Of a stretch of 64,000 bases of DNA, positions 1-8,441 are shown piece after piece. The DNA lies in assembly GCA_030442055.1 (NCBI GenBank), contig JAUJEB010000001.1, positions 2,604,001-2,668,000 on the forward strand, given 5' to 3'. Origin of the DNA: Agaribacillus aureus. GTDB taxonomy: Bacteria > Bacteroidota > Bacteroidia > Cytophagales > Cyclobacteriaceae. The notes under the pieces were generated by a model that made no database searches, was not told the origin of the DNA, and saw only the letters and a program-made list of their open reading frames with translations. Position numbers and translations under genes: made by a program. Position 1 is the stretch's first letter; each line of letters opens with the position of its first letter.

Positions 1-1036
1 CATCATTGGCAATCGAAACACTCACTAAATCACTGACAGCAGGATAATCAATTGTTACTTCCATGTCCGCGTCATCGGTAGTTACGACAGGAATTACACC
101 GCCTACCTCATCCAGCAACTGAATGTTAGCAGATTCTTCCGTACCTGATCCAGGGGGCATATTGCCTGGCCCCGGTTGGTCATCGCTTCCGGGAGCCCTG
201 TTTAATTCGGTTCCCGCATCCCATAGAAATACCTGGTCTGTTATATCACCACTAATCGGGTTGCCATCTACATCGTATAAATCAATTCCGGTGCCAAGTG
301 GCGCAAGAAAAAGGTCATTCGACGCAACCAGCATAGTAAGAAAAGAGAGCTTAGTCTCAGTACCCGGCAATACGCTTGGTCCGGCATAAAATGAAAACTG
401 GTAAGTGTCTCCTGAGCCCGGTAATACAGGACCTGGTGCTGTGGCGCCAACCGGCGTATTAAAAATACCGCTTTGAAAGAAATCAAAAGCACGGCCAACA
501 TTTTCAATAGATACGGTAAATGGCACAATGCCTGCATTAGCCCCAATGTTTCCCTGAGCCACCAAAGTTTCCAGCTCAGCATCGCTCAGGTGAACATTTA
601 TGTAACCGTCGAAACCTGTCAACGCCCCGTAACTCACGTTGGCCCCGGCATCATCTGTAATTACTTCCGTCATACTAATGCCTGTAGTACCATCTACATT
701 TTGCAGGCTGATAGCAATATCGCCGGGCCCCGGAGCCATGCCATTGTGAATGTGTGCCGGGTGGCTTCCGCCGGATGGTGTGCCATCCAAAGAAATAATC
801 ACATAGCTGTAGTTATCACTTCTTTCAGCAAATACAGCTTTTCCATTAATGTTTGGGTCCGCTACTGAATTTAATGGGTATGTTTCAAAATTGCCCGTCA
901 AATTGGGTAATGTATCCAGGATAGCCATTACAATGTCGTCGATATTCACCTCGGGTGGAGGTGTTCCTTCATCGTCGTCGCTACACGCGCCAAATAGGGT
1001 GGTAGTCAAAATTAAAATTACCAATAGTTTTTTCAT
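1..1036 (-). CDS. Spondin-domain lipoprotein (3' end outside window)
   Basis: The protein starts at 1036 with a lipoprotein signal peptide ending in LFGAC (Cys18), then a short acidic linker (SDDDEG), so it is probably anchored in the outer membrane and surface exposed. Residues about 30-150 look CHRD-like and carry the motif HPAHIHNG. From about residue 185 (PFTVSIENV) onward the sequence matches bacterial spondin_N domains: FYAGPSVLPGTETKLSF, then a stretch ending DQVFLWDAGTELN and a Gly/Pro-rich GPGNMPPGSG. Spondin domains in this phylum are extracellular modules of unknown ligand, usually thought adhesive. About 345 residues are visible and the reading frame runs off the left edge, so the C-terminus is not seen. 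Direct TATCAC repeats lie upstream (1079-1139). Family assignment is confident, the role is not. Confidence 0.85.
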   Translation of the reverse strand, partial: MKKLLVILILTTTLFGACSDDDEGTPPPEVNIDDIVMAILDTLPNLTGNFETYPLNSVADPNINGKAVFAERSDNYSYVIISLDGTPSGGSHPAHIHNGMAPGPGDIAISLQNVDGTTGISMTEVITDDAGANVSYGALTGFDGYINVHLSDAELETLVAQGNIGANAGIVPFTVSIENVGRAFDFFQSGIFNTPVGATAPGPVLPGSGDTYQFSFYAGPSVLPGTETKLSFLTMLVASNDLFLAPLGTGIDLYDVDGNPISGDITDQVFLWDAGTELNRAPGSDDQPGPGNMPPGSGTEESANIQLLDEVGGVIPVVTTDDADMEVTIDYPAVSDLVSVSIAND

Positions 1037-1362
1037 GCTCGTTTAGATTTTTTGTTTCATGCAAAAAAGCCTTATAACTATCACAGGAGTATCACGGAAT
1101 TCTAAACGATTTATAAAGTGTTTATCACGAAAATATCATGATCTGTAAGGTAAAAATCTACCACATCCATCAGACCCATGCACATGCCTTGCTGCCATCT
1201 GAAATCTATACTGCCAGGGCACCCCTGAAATTGTTGGCATAAAAAGGTTGGAATTCTCTGAATATTGCTTTTATTGCATTGAAAACACGAAATTAATTAC
1301 AAAAGCGCCCCGTTTGACCAATTGAAATTCGGCATAGTGTCAGGCCTAAAACCCAAAAAATC
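1037..1362. other. Divergent intergenic region with TATCAC repeats
   Basis: This 326-base gap separates the minus-strand spondin gene from the plus-strand permease and should hold both promoters. I found no consensus promoter. The notable content is four TATCAC/TATCAT hexamers between 1079 and 1139, described separately. No ORF in it looks coding. Confidence 0.6.
1079..1139. promoter_or_regulatory. Periodic TATCAC half-site array
   Basis: TATCAC starts at 1079, 1090 and 1123 and TATCAT at 1134. Both pairs are spaced 11 bases start to start and the pairs are 44 bases apart, so all four lie on one face of the helix. The array is 43-103 bases upstream of the spondin lipoprotein start. The periodicity is seen directly; that a regulator binds here is inference. 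Confidence 0.35.
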
Positions 1363-3660
1363 ATGCTCCCATTTACTATCAAAACGGCCCTTAGAAACTT
1401 ACTAAGAACAAAGCAGAATGCTTTTATTATTATTTTGAGCCTTACCATCTCCTTTTCGTTTTCGAACGTCCTGATCGCTTTCATTTCTTATGAATCAAAC
1501 ACGGACGCTTTTCACCAAAAGCAAGCGCATATTTACCGGCTGTTTAGTGACGATCCATTTGAGGAAGGGAAAAAAATCAGATTCATCGCCAGGGGTGCCA
1601 GTCAGTTTTTATTGGATCGCTTTCCCGAGGTAAACAAAGTATGTAAAGTTGAGGCCCTGGACCGGAAAGGCAGCTTCTTGAGCTCGGAAAATGCGCTTAT
1701 TAAAAACCAAATGATATTGGCTGCAGACCCAACTTTTTTTGAGTTCTTTGATTTTCCAATCTCCGAAGGCAACAGGAAAAAGGCTATTTCCAGCGATGGT
1801 ATCGTACTCCAGGAGGCACTGGCAAAAAAGCTTTTCGGAACCCCACCCTATATCGGTAACACCGTCGAATTAAATAACGAAAAGGGAACAAAGGCTTTCA
1901 AAGTGACAGCTATTATTGAAAATTTCCATGAAAATACCCAACTCAAGTTTGATGCAGTGGTTTCCAGCCAAGAGCAGTCATATGGGGGCTCCCTTTTCAT
2001 TATGTTAAATAAACATGCCGATCCAAAATCATTGGCTGCCAAAATCAACCAAAACAAAGATATGCCAAGCCTGGTTGGTTTGGGAAAATCAAAGTACGAA
2101 CTGGAGCCACTTCGATCAACCTATTACAATGCGTCTAATCCGCAGCCCTATGATCAACATCGCAACCATCAGATAATTATCATCAGTTGGTTGGTGGTAA
2201 TATTACTGTCGTGTACTGCCGGTTTTAACTTCATTAACCTGTATGTGACAGGCCTGCTGGGCAGGAGGAAGGAAATCGGCGTAAAAAGAGTATTTGGGGC
2301 CACAAAAACCAATATGACTATTTCCATTGGCATCGAAGTGAGTATTTATGTAATGTCCTCGATTTTACTTTCTTTGGCACTGACCTATTACCTGTTGCCG
2401 TTTTTCAATACGTCATTTAACACCCAGTTAAGTTTCTCCTACCTCACCTATGCCAAGGTATTGCTGGCAATCTTCGGAAGTATTTTATTTTTAGGGCTTC
2501 TGATTACCGTTTACCTTGTCATATTTACCTGGAAACTCAATCCCATCCGGCTTATCAATGATAAATTGGCAAACAAGGTCAAAGCCAGCCGGTTTATGTT
2601 CACCATTCAGTTTTTCATTTCAGTGGGGCTGATGATCTTCGCCTATGTTGTCATACAACAAATGCAATATATCAGAAACAAACCCCTGGGATTCAACAAG
2701 CACCTGATGCAACTGCAAATATCAGATGACAAGACTGCCGGACTAGGTGTTTTAAAACAGCAGCTTTTAAATTATCCTCAAATATCAAAAGCCACCATCA
2801 CCAATGGCAATCCCATATCCGGAAATTGGAAAGTAAGGTATGATTTAGGGGATCAAAGATTTTATGCGCCGTTTTTATTATCGGGTGATGAAGACCTGGT
2901 TGAAACATTGCAGTTAACAATTCTGAAAGGGAAAAATATCAACCCTCAGGATTCCCTGGGAAGGCTGGTCAACGAAACGTTGGTCAGGTATTTTGACATA
3001 AAAAGTCCTATCGGTCAGATTATTCCGGGTTCTCAGGAGTATATTGTAGGCGTGGTAAATGATTTCAACAATGTATCACTAAAAGAAGAAGTCCAGCCTT
3101 ATATTATTTCCTATCGCAGGAATAAGAACTGCTTGCTAATCGATATTTCAGATACGGAATTAAACGATGTCCTGCCGCTGGTGATGCATGAATGGGAGCA
3201 GGTATTCCCCGACGAAATATTTGATTACAAACTAATAGAAGATGAGCTGCTGGCCAAGCACAAGGAAGACACCTATTTTTTTCGTATGATCATTGGCTTT
3301 ACCATCGCCAGTTTATTGATCAGTTGTTTTGGGTTATATGGAATTGCCTCATTTACCTCATCACGTCGGACCAAGGAAATTGGGATACGGAAAGTTTTGG
3401 GAGCTTCAGTCACCAGCGTCATATTATTACTTTGGAGGGATTATATCAAACTCATCGCTTTAAGTTTCGCGCTTGCCGCCCCTATCGTTCACTACTTTCT
3501 GAACTCGTGGTTGAAGGCATTTGCCTATAAGATCACCCTGGACTGGTGGCTATACGCCATTCCCGGCTTCCTGATGTTGGCTATCGCTATTCTAACCATC
3601 AGCGGGCAATCGATTAAGGCAGCTTCCGCTGATCCGGTTACGAGTTTACAAGATGAATAA
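1363..3660 (+). CDS. MacB/FtsX-type ABC transporter permease
   Basis: A 765-residue inner-membrane permease of the duplicated Bacteroidetes type. It has an N-terminal TM helix (about 20-40) followed by a periplasmic MacB_PCD domain (about 45-260), a first FtsX core of three helices (about 270-400), then a second TM/periplasmic/FtsX repeat (FtsX core about 645-760). The coupling-helix motif appears twice, as RRKEIGVKRVFGA near residue 302 and RTKEIGIRKVLGAS near 669, as expected for a fused two-copy permease. Such proteins work with a separate LolD/MacB-like ATPase in lipoprotein or peptide export or in antimicrobial-peptide stress. No ATPase gene is adjacent, so the partner must be encoded elsewhere and the substrate cannot be named. 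Confidence 0.88.
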   Translation: MLPFTIKTALRNLLRTKQNAFIIILSLTISFSFSNVLIAFISYESNTDAFHQKQAHIYRLFSDDPFEEGKKIRFIARGASQFLLDRFPEVNKVCKVEALDRKGSFLSSENALIKNQMILAADPTFFEFFDFPISEGNRKKAISSDGIVLQEALAKKLFGTPPYIGNTVELNNEKGTKAFKVTAIIENFHENTQLKFDAVVSSQEQSYGGSLFIMLNKHADPKSLAAKINQNKDMPSLVGLGKSKYELEPLRSTYYNASNPQPYDQHRNHQIIIISWLVVILLSCTAGFNFINLYVTGLLGRRKEIGVKRVFGATKTNMTISIGIEVSIYVMSSILLSLALTYYLLPFFNTSFNTQLSFSYLTYAKVLLAIFGSILFLGLLITVYLVIFTWKLNPIRLINDKLANKVKASRFMFTIQFFISVGLMIFAYVVIQQMQYIRNKPLGFNKHLMQLQISDDKTAGLGVLKQQLLNYPQISKATITNGNPISGNWKVRYDLGDQRFYAPFLLSGDEDLVETLQLTILKGKNINPQDSLGRLVNETLVRYFDIKSPIGQIIPGSQEYIVGVVNDFNNVSLKEEVQPYIISYRRNKNCLLIDISDTELNDVLPLVMHEWEQVFPDEIFDYKLIEDELLAKHKEDTYFFRMIIGFTIASLLISCFGLYGIASFTSSRRTKEIGIRKVLGASVTSVILLLWRDYIKLIALSFALAAPIVHYFLNSWLKAFAYKITLDWWLYAIPGFLMLAIAILTISGQSIKAASADPVTSLQDE

Positions 3661-3738
3661 AGTTTTTTCACCTTGTGACTTAGGTTGATGCATATGTAAA
3701 GGTGACCACCTGGGTTTGTCAAAGTTTAACCAATCGGT

Positions 3739-4722
3739 TTAGCCATCAAAATCAATCGTTTTACTAATCAATCTCACCACTTGTTTCTGCATCTCCGGTC
3801 TGTTTTGGCAGTCTTCCAAAAAACCTATTAAGTTGATCAGATCGATTGATCTAGCCATTCTTTTCCAATATTCGGGTATGTTATAGTCAATGTTTTGCCG
3901 GTAACCGGCCATCAAATGGTTTTCAAAATTATGAGGAAGGTCTTCGTCGTATCTTAAAATTTGTCCCAGATCAAAATAATAGGGGCCTGCGAAGGCGAAT
4001 TCCCAATCCAAAATTCCCGTTATTTTATGTCCGGATATTAAAATATTTGTCGGTTTAAAATCACCATGACTTAAAACCAGGGGAGGTTTGTCGGATAAAA
4101 CTGTCTGTTCCTGACGGACAAATATTTTCAATCTTTCCGCCAGGCCAGGTGGCAATTTCTGCTGAACCTTATCTGTACCTACCGGCTGTAAAACATATTT
4201 TTCCATCCATTCATGAATGGGGCCTAATTCCTCGCTCACCCGGAGATTTTCATCCAAAAAACCGGTTTTTTCAAATCGGTGACTGTGGATTGTTCCCAGA
4301 AGACCGCCAATTTCCGATGCAATTTCCTCCCCCGGCTGCCAGCCGCTTTTAATCATATTCGCCAGAGTGGTTCCTTCCAGATATCCAAGAATGCTAAAGC
4401 TTCGATCAATGATATCCTTTGTTGTAGTGGTATAATAAATCTGTGGAAGCGGGACAACACCTTTTAGCAGTTTGTATATGGCCAGCTCTTTTTTACAACT
4501 TTCGTCTTCGTCGGCGTAGATCCTCAGTACAAAAGGCGTTTTATAACCATCCACTGAAATTTTGTAGTTGGTATTTCTCAGACCTCCCGAGAGGTAGGTA
4601 ATGGCGGTGATATTTTTTTGTGGGATGAATGGATCAAATAGCTGCTGCGCCAACGCTTTGTTGACAGGATAAATCTGATTTCTTCGTTCCCAGGTGGATT
4701 CCATTGCATCTGACATGGCCAT
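3739..4722 (-). CDS. Aminoglycoside-phosphotransferase-fold kinase
   Basis: About 327 residues with the APH/choline-kinase fold. Counting from the upstream TTG at 4725, the Brenner motif is LSHGDFKPTNIL with catalytic Asp222 and metal ligand Asn227, followed by GILDWEFAF with metal ligand Asp240. The nucleotide-loop region reads SGGLRNTNYKI near residue 47. Stand-alone members phosphorylate small metabolites (choline, homoserine, sugars, methylthioribose) far more often than drugs, and there is no resistance cassette here, so I would not call it a resistance gene. I prefer the ATG at 4722 (or 4716) to the TTG at 4725. It converges with the permease upstream and is divergent from the SDR gene. 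Confidence 0.85.
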   Translation of the reverse strand: MAMSDAMESTWERRNQIYPVNKALAQQLFDPFIPQKNITAITYLSGGLRNTNYKISVDGYKTPFVLRIYADEDESCKKELAIYKLLKGVVPLPQIYYTTTTKDIIDRSFSILGYLEGTTLANMIKSGWQPGEEIASEIGGLLGTIHSHRFEKTGFLDENLRVSEELGPIHEWMEKYVLQPVGTDKVQQKLPPGLAERLKIFVRQEQTVLSDKPPLVLSHGDFKPTNILISGHKITGILDWEFAFAGPYYFDLGQILRYDEDLPHNFENHLMAGYRQNIDYNIPEYWKRMARSIDLINLIGFLEDCQNRPEMQKQVVRLISKTIDFDG

Positions 4723-4792
4723 CAATAATACAAATAATCAGGCACTTTGATGAAAAAAAAATTTAAAGTTTCGAACATCCGCAACCTTAATT

Positions 4793-4837
4793 TGGAACAT
4801 TCGTTCCATTATTATAAATATTGGAACGTACATTCTA
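4793..4837. promoter_or_regulatory. Tandem palindromic operator upstream of the SDR gene
   Basis: A perfect inverted repeat TGGAAC-ATTC-GTTCCA (4793-4808) is followed 29 bases later by a weaker copy TGGAAC-GTAC-ATTCTA (4822-4837), with TATAAATA between them. This is the usual arrangement of a dimeric repressor (TetR or HxlR type) covering a promoter. The second copy ends 14 bases before the SDR start codon at 4852. The repeat is seen directly; the regulator is not identified and is not adjacent. Confidence 0.5.
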
Positions 4838-4851
4838 AAACCAAACCAAAA

Positions 4852-5607
4852 ATGACAAAATTAAACGGAAAAGTAGCCGTAGTTACCGGCGGCAATAGCG
4901 GTATCGGATATGCATCAGCCAAAGATTTAATTGAAAATGGTGCCCGGGTTATTATCACAGGCCGAAAAGCTGAGGCCGTGGATCAGGCGGCAGCACAACT
5001 AGGCGCCACCGGCATCGTTGCCGATCAATCCAAGCTATCGGACATTGATACGTTGGTCGACCAGGTCAAGGCACAATTTGGAAAAGTGGATGTTTTATTC
5101 ATCAATGCCGGTGTGGCATCCTTTGCTCCTTATGAGGTACTCACGGAGGAGCAGTTTGATTATAATATGAACATTAATTTTAAAGGAGCATTCTTCACGC
5201 TACAGAAGTTCCTTCCGATCCTGAATGAAGGGGCATCGGTCATTAACCTTTCTTCTATCAATGCTTATACGGGCATGCCTAATACAGCGGTCTATGCTGC
5301 CAGCAAAGCCGCTTTAAATTCTTTAACTCGCACAGCAGCTTTTGAATTGGCGCCCAAGAAAATCAGGGTTAACGCAGTGTGTCCAGGGCCGGTTAACACG
5401 CCAATTTTTGGCAAAATCGGCATGGACGAAACTACTATAAACGAATTTGGCGGCGCGATGCAGGATCGAGTTCCGTTGAAAAGATTTGGTGAATCCGAGG
5501 ACGTTGCAAAACTAATTACCTTCCTGGCCTCCGATGACTCTTCCTTTATTACCGGAAGCGAATATGTCATCGATGGCGGTGTTAATTTAAATCCCATCTT
5601 AAATTAA
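4852..5607 (+). CDS. SDR family NAD(P)-dependent oxidoreductase
   Basis: A 251-residue classical short-chain dehydrogenase. Visible signatures are the cofactor loop TGGNSGIG (12-19), the structural NAG motif (85-87), catalytic Ser135 with Tyr148 and Lys152 in YAASK, and a C-terminal FITGSEYVIDGGVNLNP. The in-frame upstream extension starts with TTG at 4747 and encodes a Lys/Asn-rich stretch that does not fit the family and overlaps the palindromic operator, so I chose the ATG at 4852. The gene stands alone between a divergent kinase and a terminator at 5651. The palindromes upstream suggest repression relieved by a small molecule. The substrate cannot be told from sequence; similar proteins are named glucose 1-dehydrogenase or 3-oxoacyl-ACP reductase without proof. 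Confidence 0.9.
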   Translation: MTKLNGKVAVVTGGNSGIGYASAKDLIENGARVIITGRKAEAVDQAAAQLGATGIVADQSKLSDIDTLVDQVKAQFGKVDVLFINAGVASFAPYEVLTEEQFDYNMNINFKGAFFTLQKFLPILNEGASVINLSSINAYTGMPNTAVYAASKAALNSLTRTAAFELAPKKIRVNAVCPGPVNTPIFGKIGMDETTINEFGGAMQDRVPLKRFGESEDVAKLITFLASDDSSFITGSEYVIDGGVNLNPILN

Positions 5608-5650
5608 GGCATAATTAGTCTTTGGTTGGACATTGTTTATCACAAATAGA

Positions 5651-5684
5651 GTGAGGAAGGTTTTTCACCTTTCTCACTTTTATT
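5651..5684 (+). terminator. Rho-independent terminator of the SDR gene
   Basis: Stem GTGAGGAAGGT paired with ACCTTTCTCAC (one G-T wobble) over a short T-rich loop, followed by TTTTATTTTAA. It lies about 45 bases after the SDR stop codon and separates this gene from the convergent cyclase. Confidence 0.75.
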
Positions 5685-5735
5685 TTAATCCGAAAAATTT
5701 TTTGAACACCAGCCGGTATAGCCAATTAATCCATA

Positions 5736-6842
5736 TCAAATTTGTTCGACGGCGTATATCTTAACATTTTTAGTTTTCCCTTTTAGCAAAACATCTCCAA
5801 TTAATTCAAACGAAAACTTTCCTTCTCCTATTTGGTTTTTAATAGCTTCTGATACCAATAATAGCCTTTGATATTGATTGCACAAGGATTGTATCCTGGC
5901 AGCGGTATTAAGTACATCGCTGTGGTAAACGATAGTTCTTTTCAAAACACCCACTTCAACCACTGTCACAAGGCCTATATTTACGCCTGCTTTAAAGACC
6001 GGCTGCAAGCCATAAGTTTGTTGATAATATTCTTTTTTCTGCTCCAGCTCTTCTTTAAAATGAAAATACGCATTGATGCAATTTTCCTCTTCCAGTGCAT
6101 TTTTCAGGGTCCACGATAAAACAGCCTCGTCGCCTACATACTGATAAACCTGCGCCTTGGTTTTAACCAAAGAAGAAGAAAGATCCCGAAAGCAGTCTCT
6201 GATCAGCTGGCTATAAAGTCTATGCCCCAGCTCTTCTGCGATAGTAGTGGAAGACTTCAAATCCAAAAACATAAAAGCCCGGTTTTCCACCTTTGGTTCG
6301 CGGTATTTGCCCGTCAAAAGGTTGTTAAAATCCTGCGATCCGATCTTCGCCCGCAGGGTGTGAAAAATAGAAAGAATGAAATTACCCACAAGCGCACCAA
6401 TCAGCAAAAAGCGCACCGTCGCGCTAAAAATATAAGTTAATGGATTTGTTACCAACTCATTGATGTTATCCTGTTTTACATCCATCAGATAGTTGAGAAA
6501 TGCCACGACACTCAACACCACGCCCGATACTAAAAAGAGGTAGGAAGTCCGTAGTAAGATGATCATGCCCAGGGAATGGTGATACAGTTCCTGAGACTCA
6601 AGCCAGCTTTCTACCAAAGTGTAAAAAAATCCAATGGAAATACCCAGGATTAATCCGTTCACAATAATTCTGGAAGTGGGGATGTGAACCGGCAGGTTAA
6701 TAAAAGCTATTTTTCCTATGTCGTAATACCTGACAGCAAGAATAAAAATAAATACCAGGCACCAAAATATCAGGTTGAAAAGCAGCCGTTTGCTGATGTT
6801 TCTAACCGTTTTTCCTTTTTTGGAAGGTTTAACTTGATGCAT
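5736..6842 (-). CDS. Membrane-bound class III nucleotidyl cyclase-like protein
   Basis: 368 residues: a basic N-terminus, about five or six TM helices (20-165) and a cytoplasmic class III cyclase domain (about 185-368). Metal ligands are present at Asp194 (MFLDLKSST) and Asp238 (QYVGDEAV), and the transition-state pair at Asn312 and Arg316 (NTAARIQ). By alignment to the mycobacterial Rv1625c pattern, the substrate-specifying Lys (four before the second Asp) is Gln234 and the Asp seven before the Asn is Val305, so neither ATP nor GTP preference can be predicted. The membrane part may sense a ligand or lipid state. It is a single gene bounded by terminators. Whether it makes cAMP is open. Confidence 0.82.
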   Translation of the reverse strand: MHQVKPSKKGKTVRNISKRLLFNLIFWCLVFIFILAVRYYDIGKIAFINLPVHIPTSRIIVNGLILGISIGFFYTLVESWLESQELYHHSLGMIILLRTSYLFLVSGVVLSVVAFLNYLMDVKQDNINELVTNPLTYIFSATVRFLLIGALVGNFILSIFHTLRAKIGSQDFNNLLTGKYREPKVENRAFMFLDLKSSTTIAEELGHRLYSQLIRDCFRDLSSSLVKTKAQVYQYVGDEAVLSWTLKNALEEENCINAYFHFKEELEQKKEYYQQTYGLQPVFKAGVNIGLVTVVEVGVLKRTIVYHSDVLNTAARIQSLCNQYQRLLLVSEAIKNQIGEGKFSFELIGDVLLKGKTKNVKIYAVEQI

Positions 6843-6908
6843 CTGATAACTTCTCAGGTTTCCCTAAATGGCTCAATAGCCGTTAATATAAGGTTTTTAG
6901 AAAAGAGA

Positions 6909-6950
6909 AAAAACAAAAACCCATGAACTGTCATGGGTTTTTGTTTTTGG
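6909..6950. terminator. Strong bidirectional terminator
   Basis: An 18-bp perfect stem (6909-6926 paired with 6931-6948) over an ACTG loop, with CCCATGA/TCATGGG at the top and A/T tracts at the base, so it works in both directions. It ends the minus-strand SRPBCC gene and isolates the cyclase promoter. Confidence 0.85.
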
Positions 6951-7002
6951 TCAGCAGGAATTTCAGGCTGGCAGCGCTACGATCCACCAGCTTTCTCAGT
7001 CA

Positions 7003-7422
7003 TTAACTGGTAGCGATATAGTTTTCGATGCCTTTAATTCCTTGTGTGCCTATTCCGGCGAACATTTCTTTGACCTGGTTTTCATCTTCTTCCTGCACAT
7101 CAAATGTCCAGTGCCACTCAACTACTGACTGATCACCGTCAGCCGGCAGCACCCGCATGGTGCCCAGGATATTTTCCACCGGCATCATGTGTTGCTTTGG
7201 GATCGCGTATTTAAACACGTGATTTTCATGATCCACCAGCAGGATGTCTTCCTCAAACTCTCCACCTTCGGTACCGCAAATGCGCTTATCTCCTTCAACG
7301 CGACAGGAAGTAATCATAGGCGCCAGCCACTTATCTACCCCGCTGACCCCACCGATCACTTTCCATGCGGCTTCAGGGGAGGCACTAATTTTTTCTGAAA
7401 TTTTTTGCTCTGACTTTTTCAT
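7003..7422 (-). CDS. SRPBCC family protein
   Basis: 139 residues with the START-like SRPBCC pattern: SEKISASPEAAWKVIGG at the N-terminus, a run of strands in the middle (VVEWHWTFDV) and a long C-terminal amphipathic helix. Family members bind hydrophobic ligands in a central cavity or act as small cyclases or hydrolases. Bacteroidetes members of this shape are usually labelled polyketide cyclase or AHSA1-like without evidence. It follows the AraC-type regulator by 65 bases on the same strand, so the two may be co-transcribed or the regulator may act on it. The ligand is unknown. Confidence 0.75.
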   Translation of the reverse strand: MKKSEQKISEKISASPEAAWKVIGGVSGVDKWLAPMITSCRVEGDKRICGTEGGEFEEDILLVDHENHVFKYAIPKQHMMPVENILGTMRVLPADGDQSVVEWHWTFDVQEEDENQVKEMFAGIGTQGIKGIENYIATS

Positions 7423-7487
7423 TTTTTTGTGTTTTAAGTTTGCAATACTTCAAAAATGAAACAGCAGCAAAAAATTCCTTTTGAGTA

Positions 7488-8351
7488 TCAGGCCAAAGTT
7501 TTGTTCATTTGGCTCAGCCGGTAATTGGAGGGACTCATATTATAAGTTTTTTTGAAGGTTTTGGAAAAATGGGCGATATCACTAAACCCGCAGTCATAGG
7601 CTATATCACTTATCCTTTGTTCGGAAACCGATAACAGCCGGGCAGCCCTTTCTATTTTTTTATTTTTCAAATAATTAGCAGGGCTATCCGCATATATCTT
7701 TTTGAACTGACGTTTAAAGGAAGACACGCTCAAATTGGTAAGCTGGGCAAGCTCTTTTATGGTGATATTGGAATAGCAATGGGCCCCCACAATTTCTTTA
7801 AAGCTATATTGATTTGGAGAAAACAGTCCGGAAAGAATTTGCTGTACCACCGGGGCATTTTTTGTTTTGACCAATAAAAGAATCAATTCCTTGAGTTTTA
7901 ACGCGAGTAACTCTTCATCCACCAATGCAGGATTTTCAAAATAAAAAGCGATGCTTTCTATATATTTTTTCAGCAACTGACCACCTTCAAATTTTGACAT
8001 GTTAATATTAGAGTCAATTTTTTGTGGATGTTTTAAAAATTCAGGGATGTCATTTTTGTAGATTTTTTGCAAAACCTCAGGATAAAAGTGTACCGCAATT
8101 GCCTCATATTTTTCGCTTCTCGCGGATCTAAGAAACTGGGAAAGGTAATTACCGCATTTCATCAACATCGCTTCCTGAGAAACTATTTTTAGCTGCTGTG
8201 TTTCGGATATGGAATTGTACTCTCCCTCCACGATATAAAGGAAACACGCTTCATTGGGCATGGGGTTTTGCTTTTTAAAAGGAGGTATGATGACCGCTTT
8301 CTCAAAAAGCATTTTTTTATATAAATCCAGCCTTTTATGTTCAACAATCAT
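7488..8351 (-). CDS. AraC family transcriptional regulator
   Basis: 287 residues with a cupin-like ligand-binding half (about 10-160) and a C-terminal pair of HTH motifs. The first HTH is ITIKELAQLTNLSVSSFKRQ, and the second region carries ISDIAYDCGFSDIAHFSKTF followed by the typical SPSNYR ending. The N-terminal part resembles regulators that sense small hydrophobic effectors. An AT-rich inverted repeat (AAACAAT, 9 bases, ATTGTTT) sits 45 bases upstream and could be an autoregulatory site. The SRPBCC gene downstream is the nearest likely target. Confidence 0.9.
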   Translation of the reverse strand: MIVEHKRLDLYKKMLFEKAVIIPPFKKQNPMPNEACFLYIVEGEYNSISETQQLKIVSQEAMLMKCGNYLSQFLRSARSEKYEAIAVHFYPEVLQKIYKNDIPEFLKHPQKIDSNINMSKFEGGQLLKKYIESIAFYFENPALVDEELLALKLKELILLLVKTKNAPVVQQILSGLFSPNQYSFKEIVGAHCYSNITIKELAQLTNLSVSSFKRQFKKIYADSPANYLKNKKIERAARLLSVSEQRISDIAYDCGFSDIAHFSKTFKKTYNMSPSNYRLSQMNKTLA

Positions 8352-8395
8352 AAAGAGATATATGAAATGCAGTCAATAAGGTTTACTAAAAATTT

Positions 8396-8418
8396 AAACA
8401 ATTGTTACAATATTGTTT
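8396..8418. promoter_or_regulatory. Inverted repeat upstream of the AraC gene
   Basis: Arms AAACAAT (8396-8402) and ATTGTTT (8412-8418) with a 9-base spacer, 45-67 bases before the AraC-type gene. It could be an operator, or a weak terminator for the gene upstream on the same strand. AT-rich arms of this length can occur by chance. Confidence 0.25.
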
Positions 8419-8441
8419 TATGAAGGATCAACTGATCTGAT

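Noticed and set aside
3661-3738. Hairpin CACCTT/AAGGTG between convergent genes as terminator
   Set aside because: The stem is only six bases with a long loop, and the T-run precedes instead of following it.
3739-4722. Antibiotic resistance aminoglycoside phosphotransferase
   Set aside because: The fold matches, but stand-alone chromosomal copies usually act on metabolites, and there is no resistance cassette or mobile context.
4747-4851. N-terminal extension of the SDR protein
   Set aside because: It starts with TTG, encodes 35 residues unlike any SDR, and overlaps a palindromic operator.
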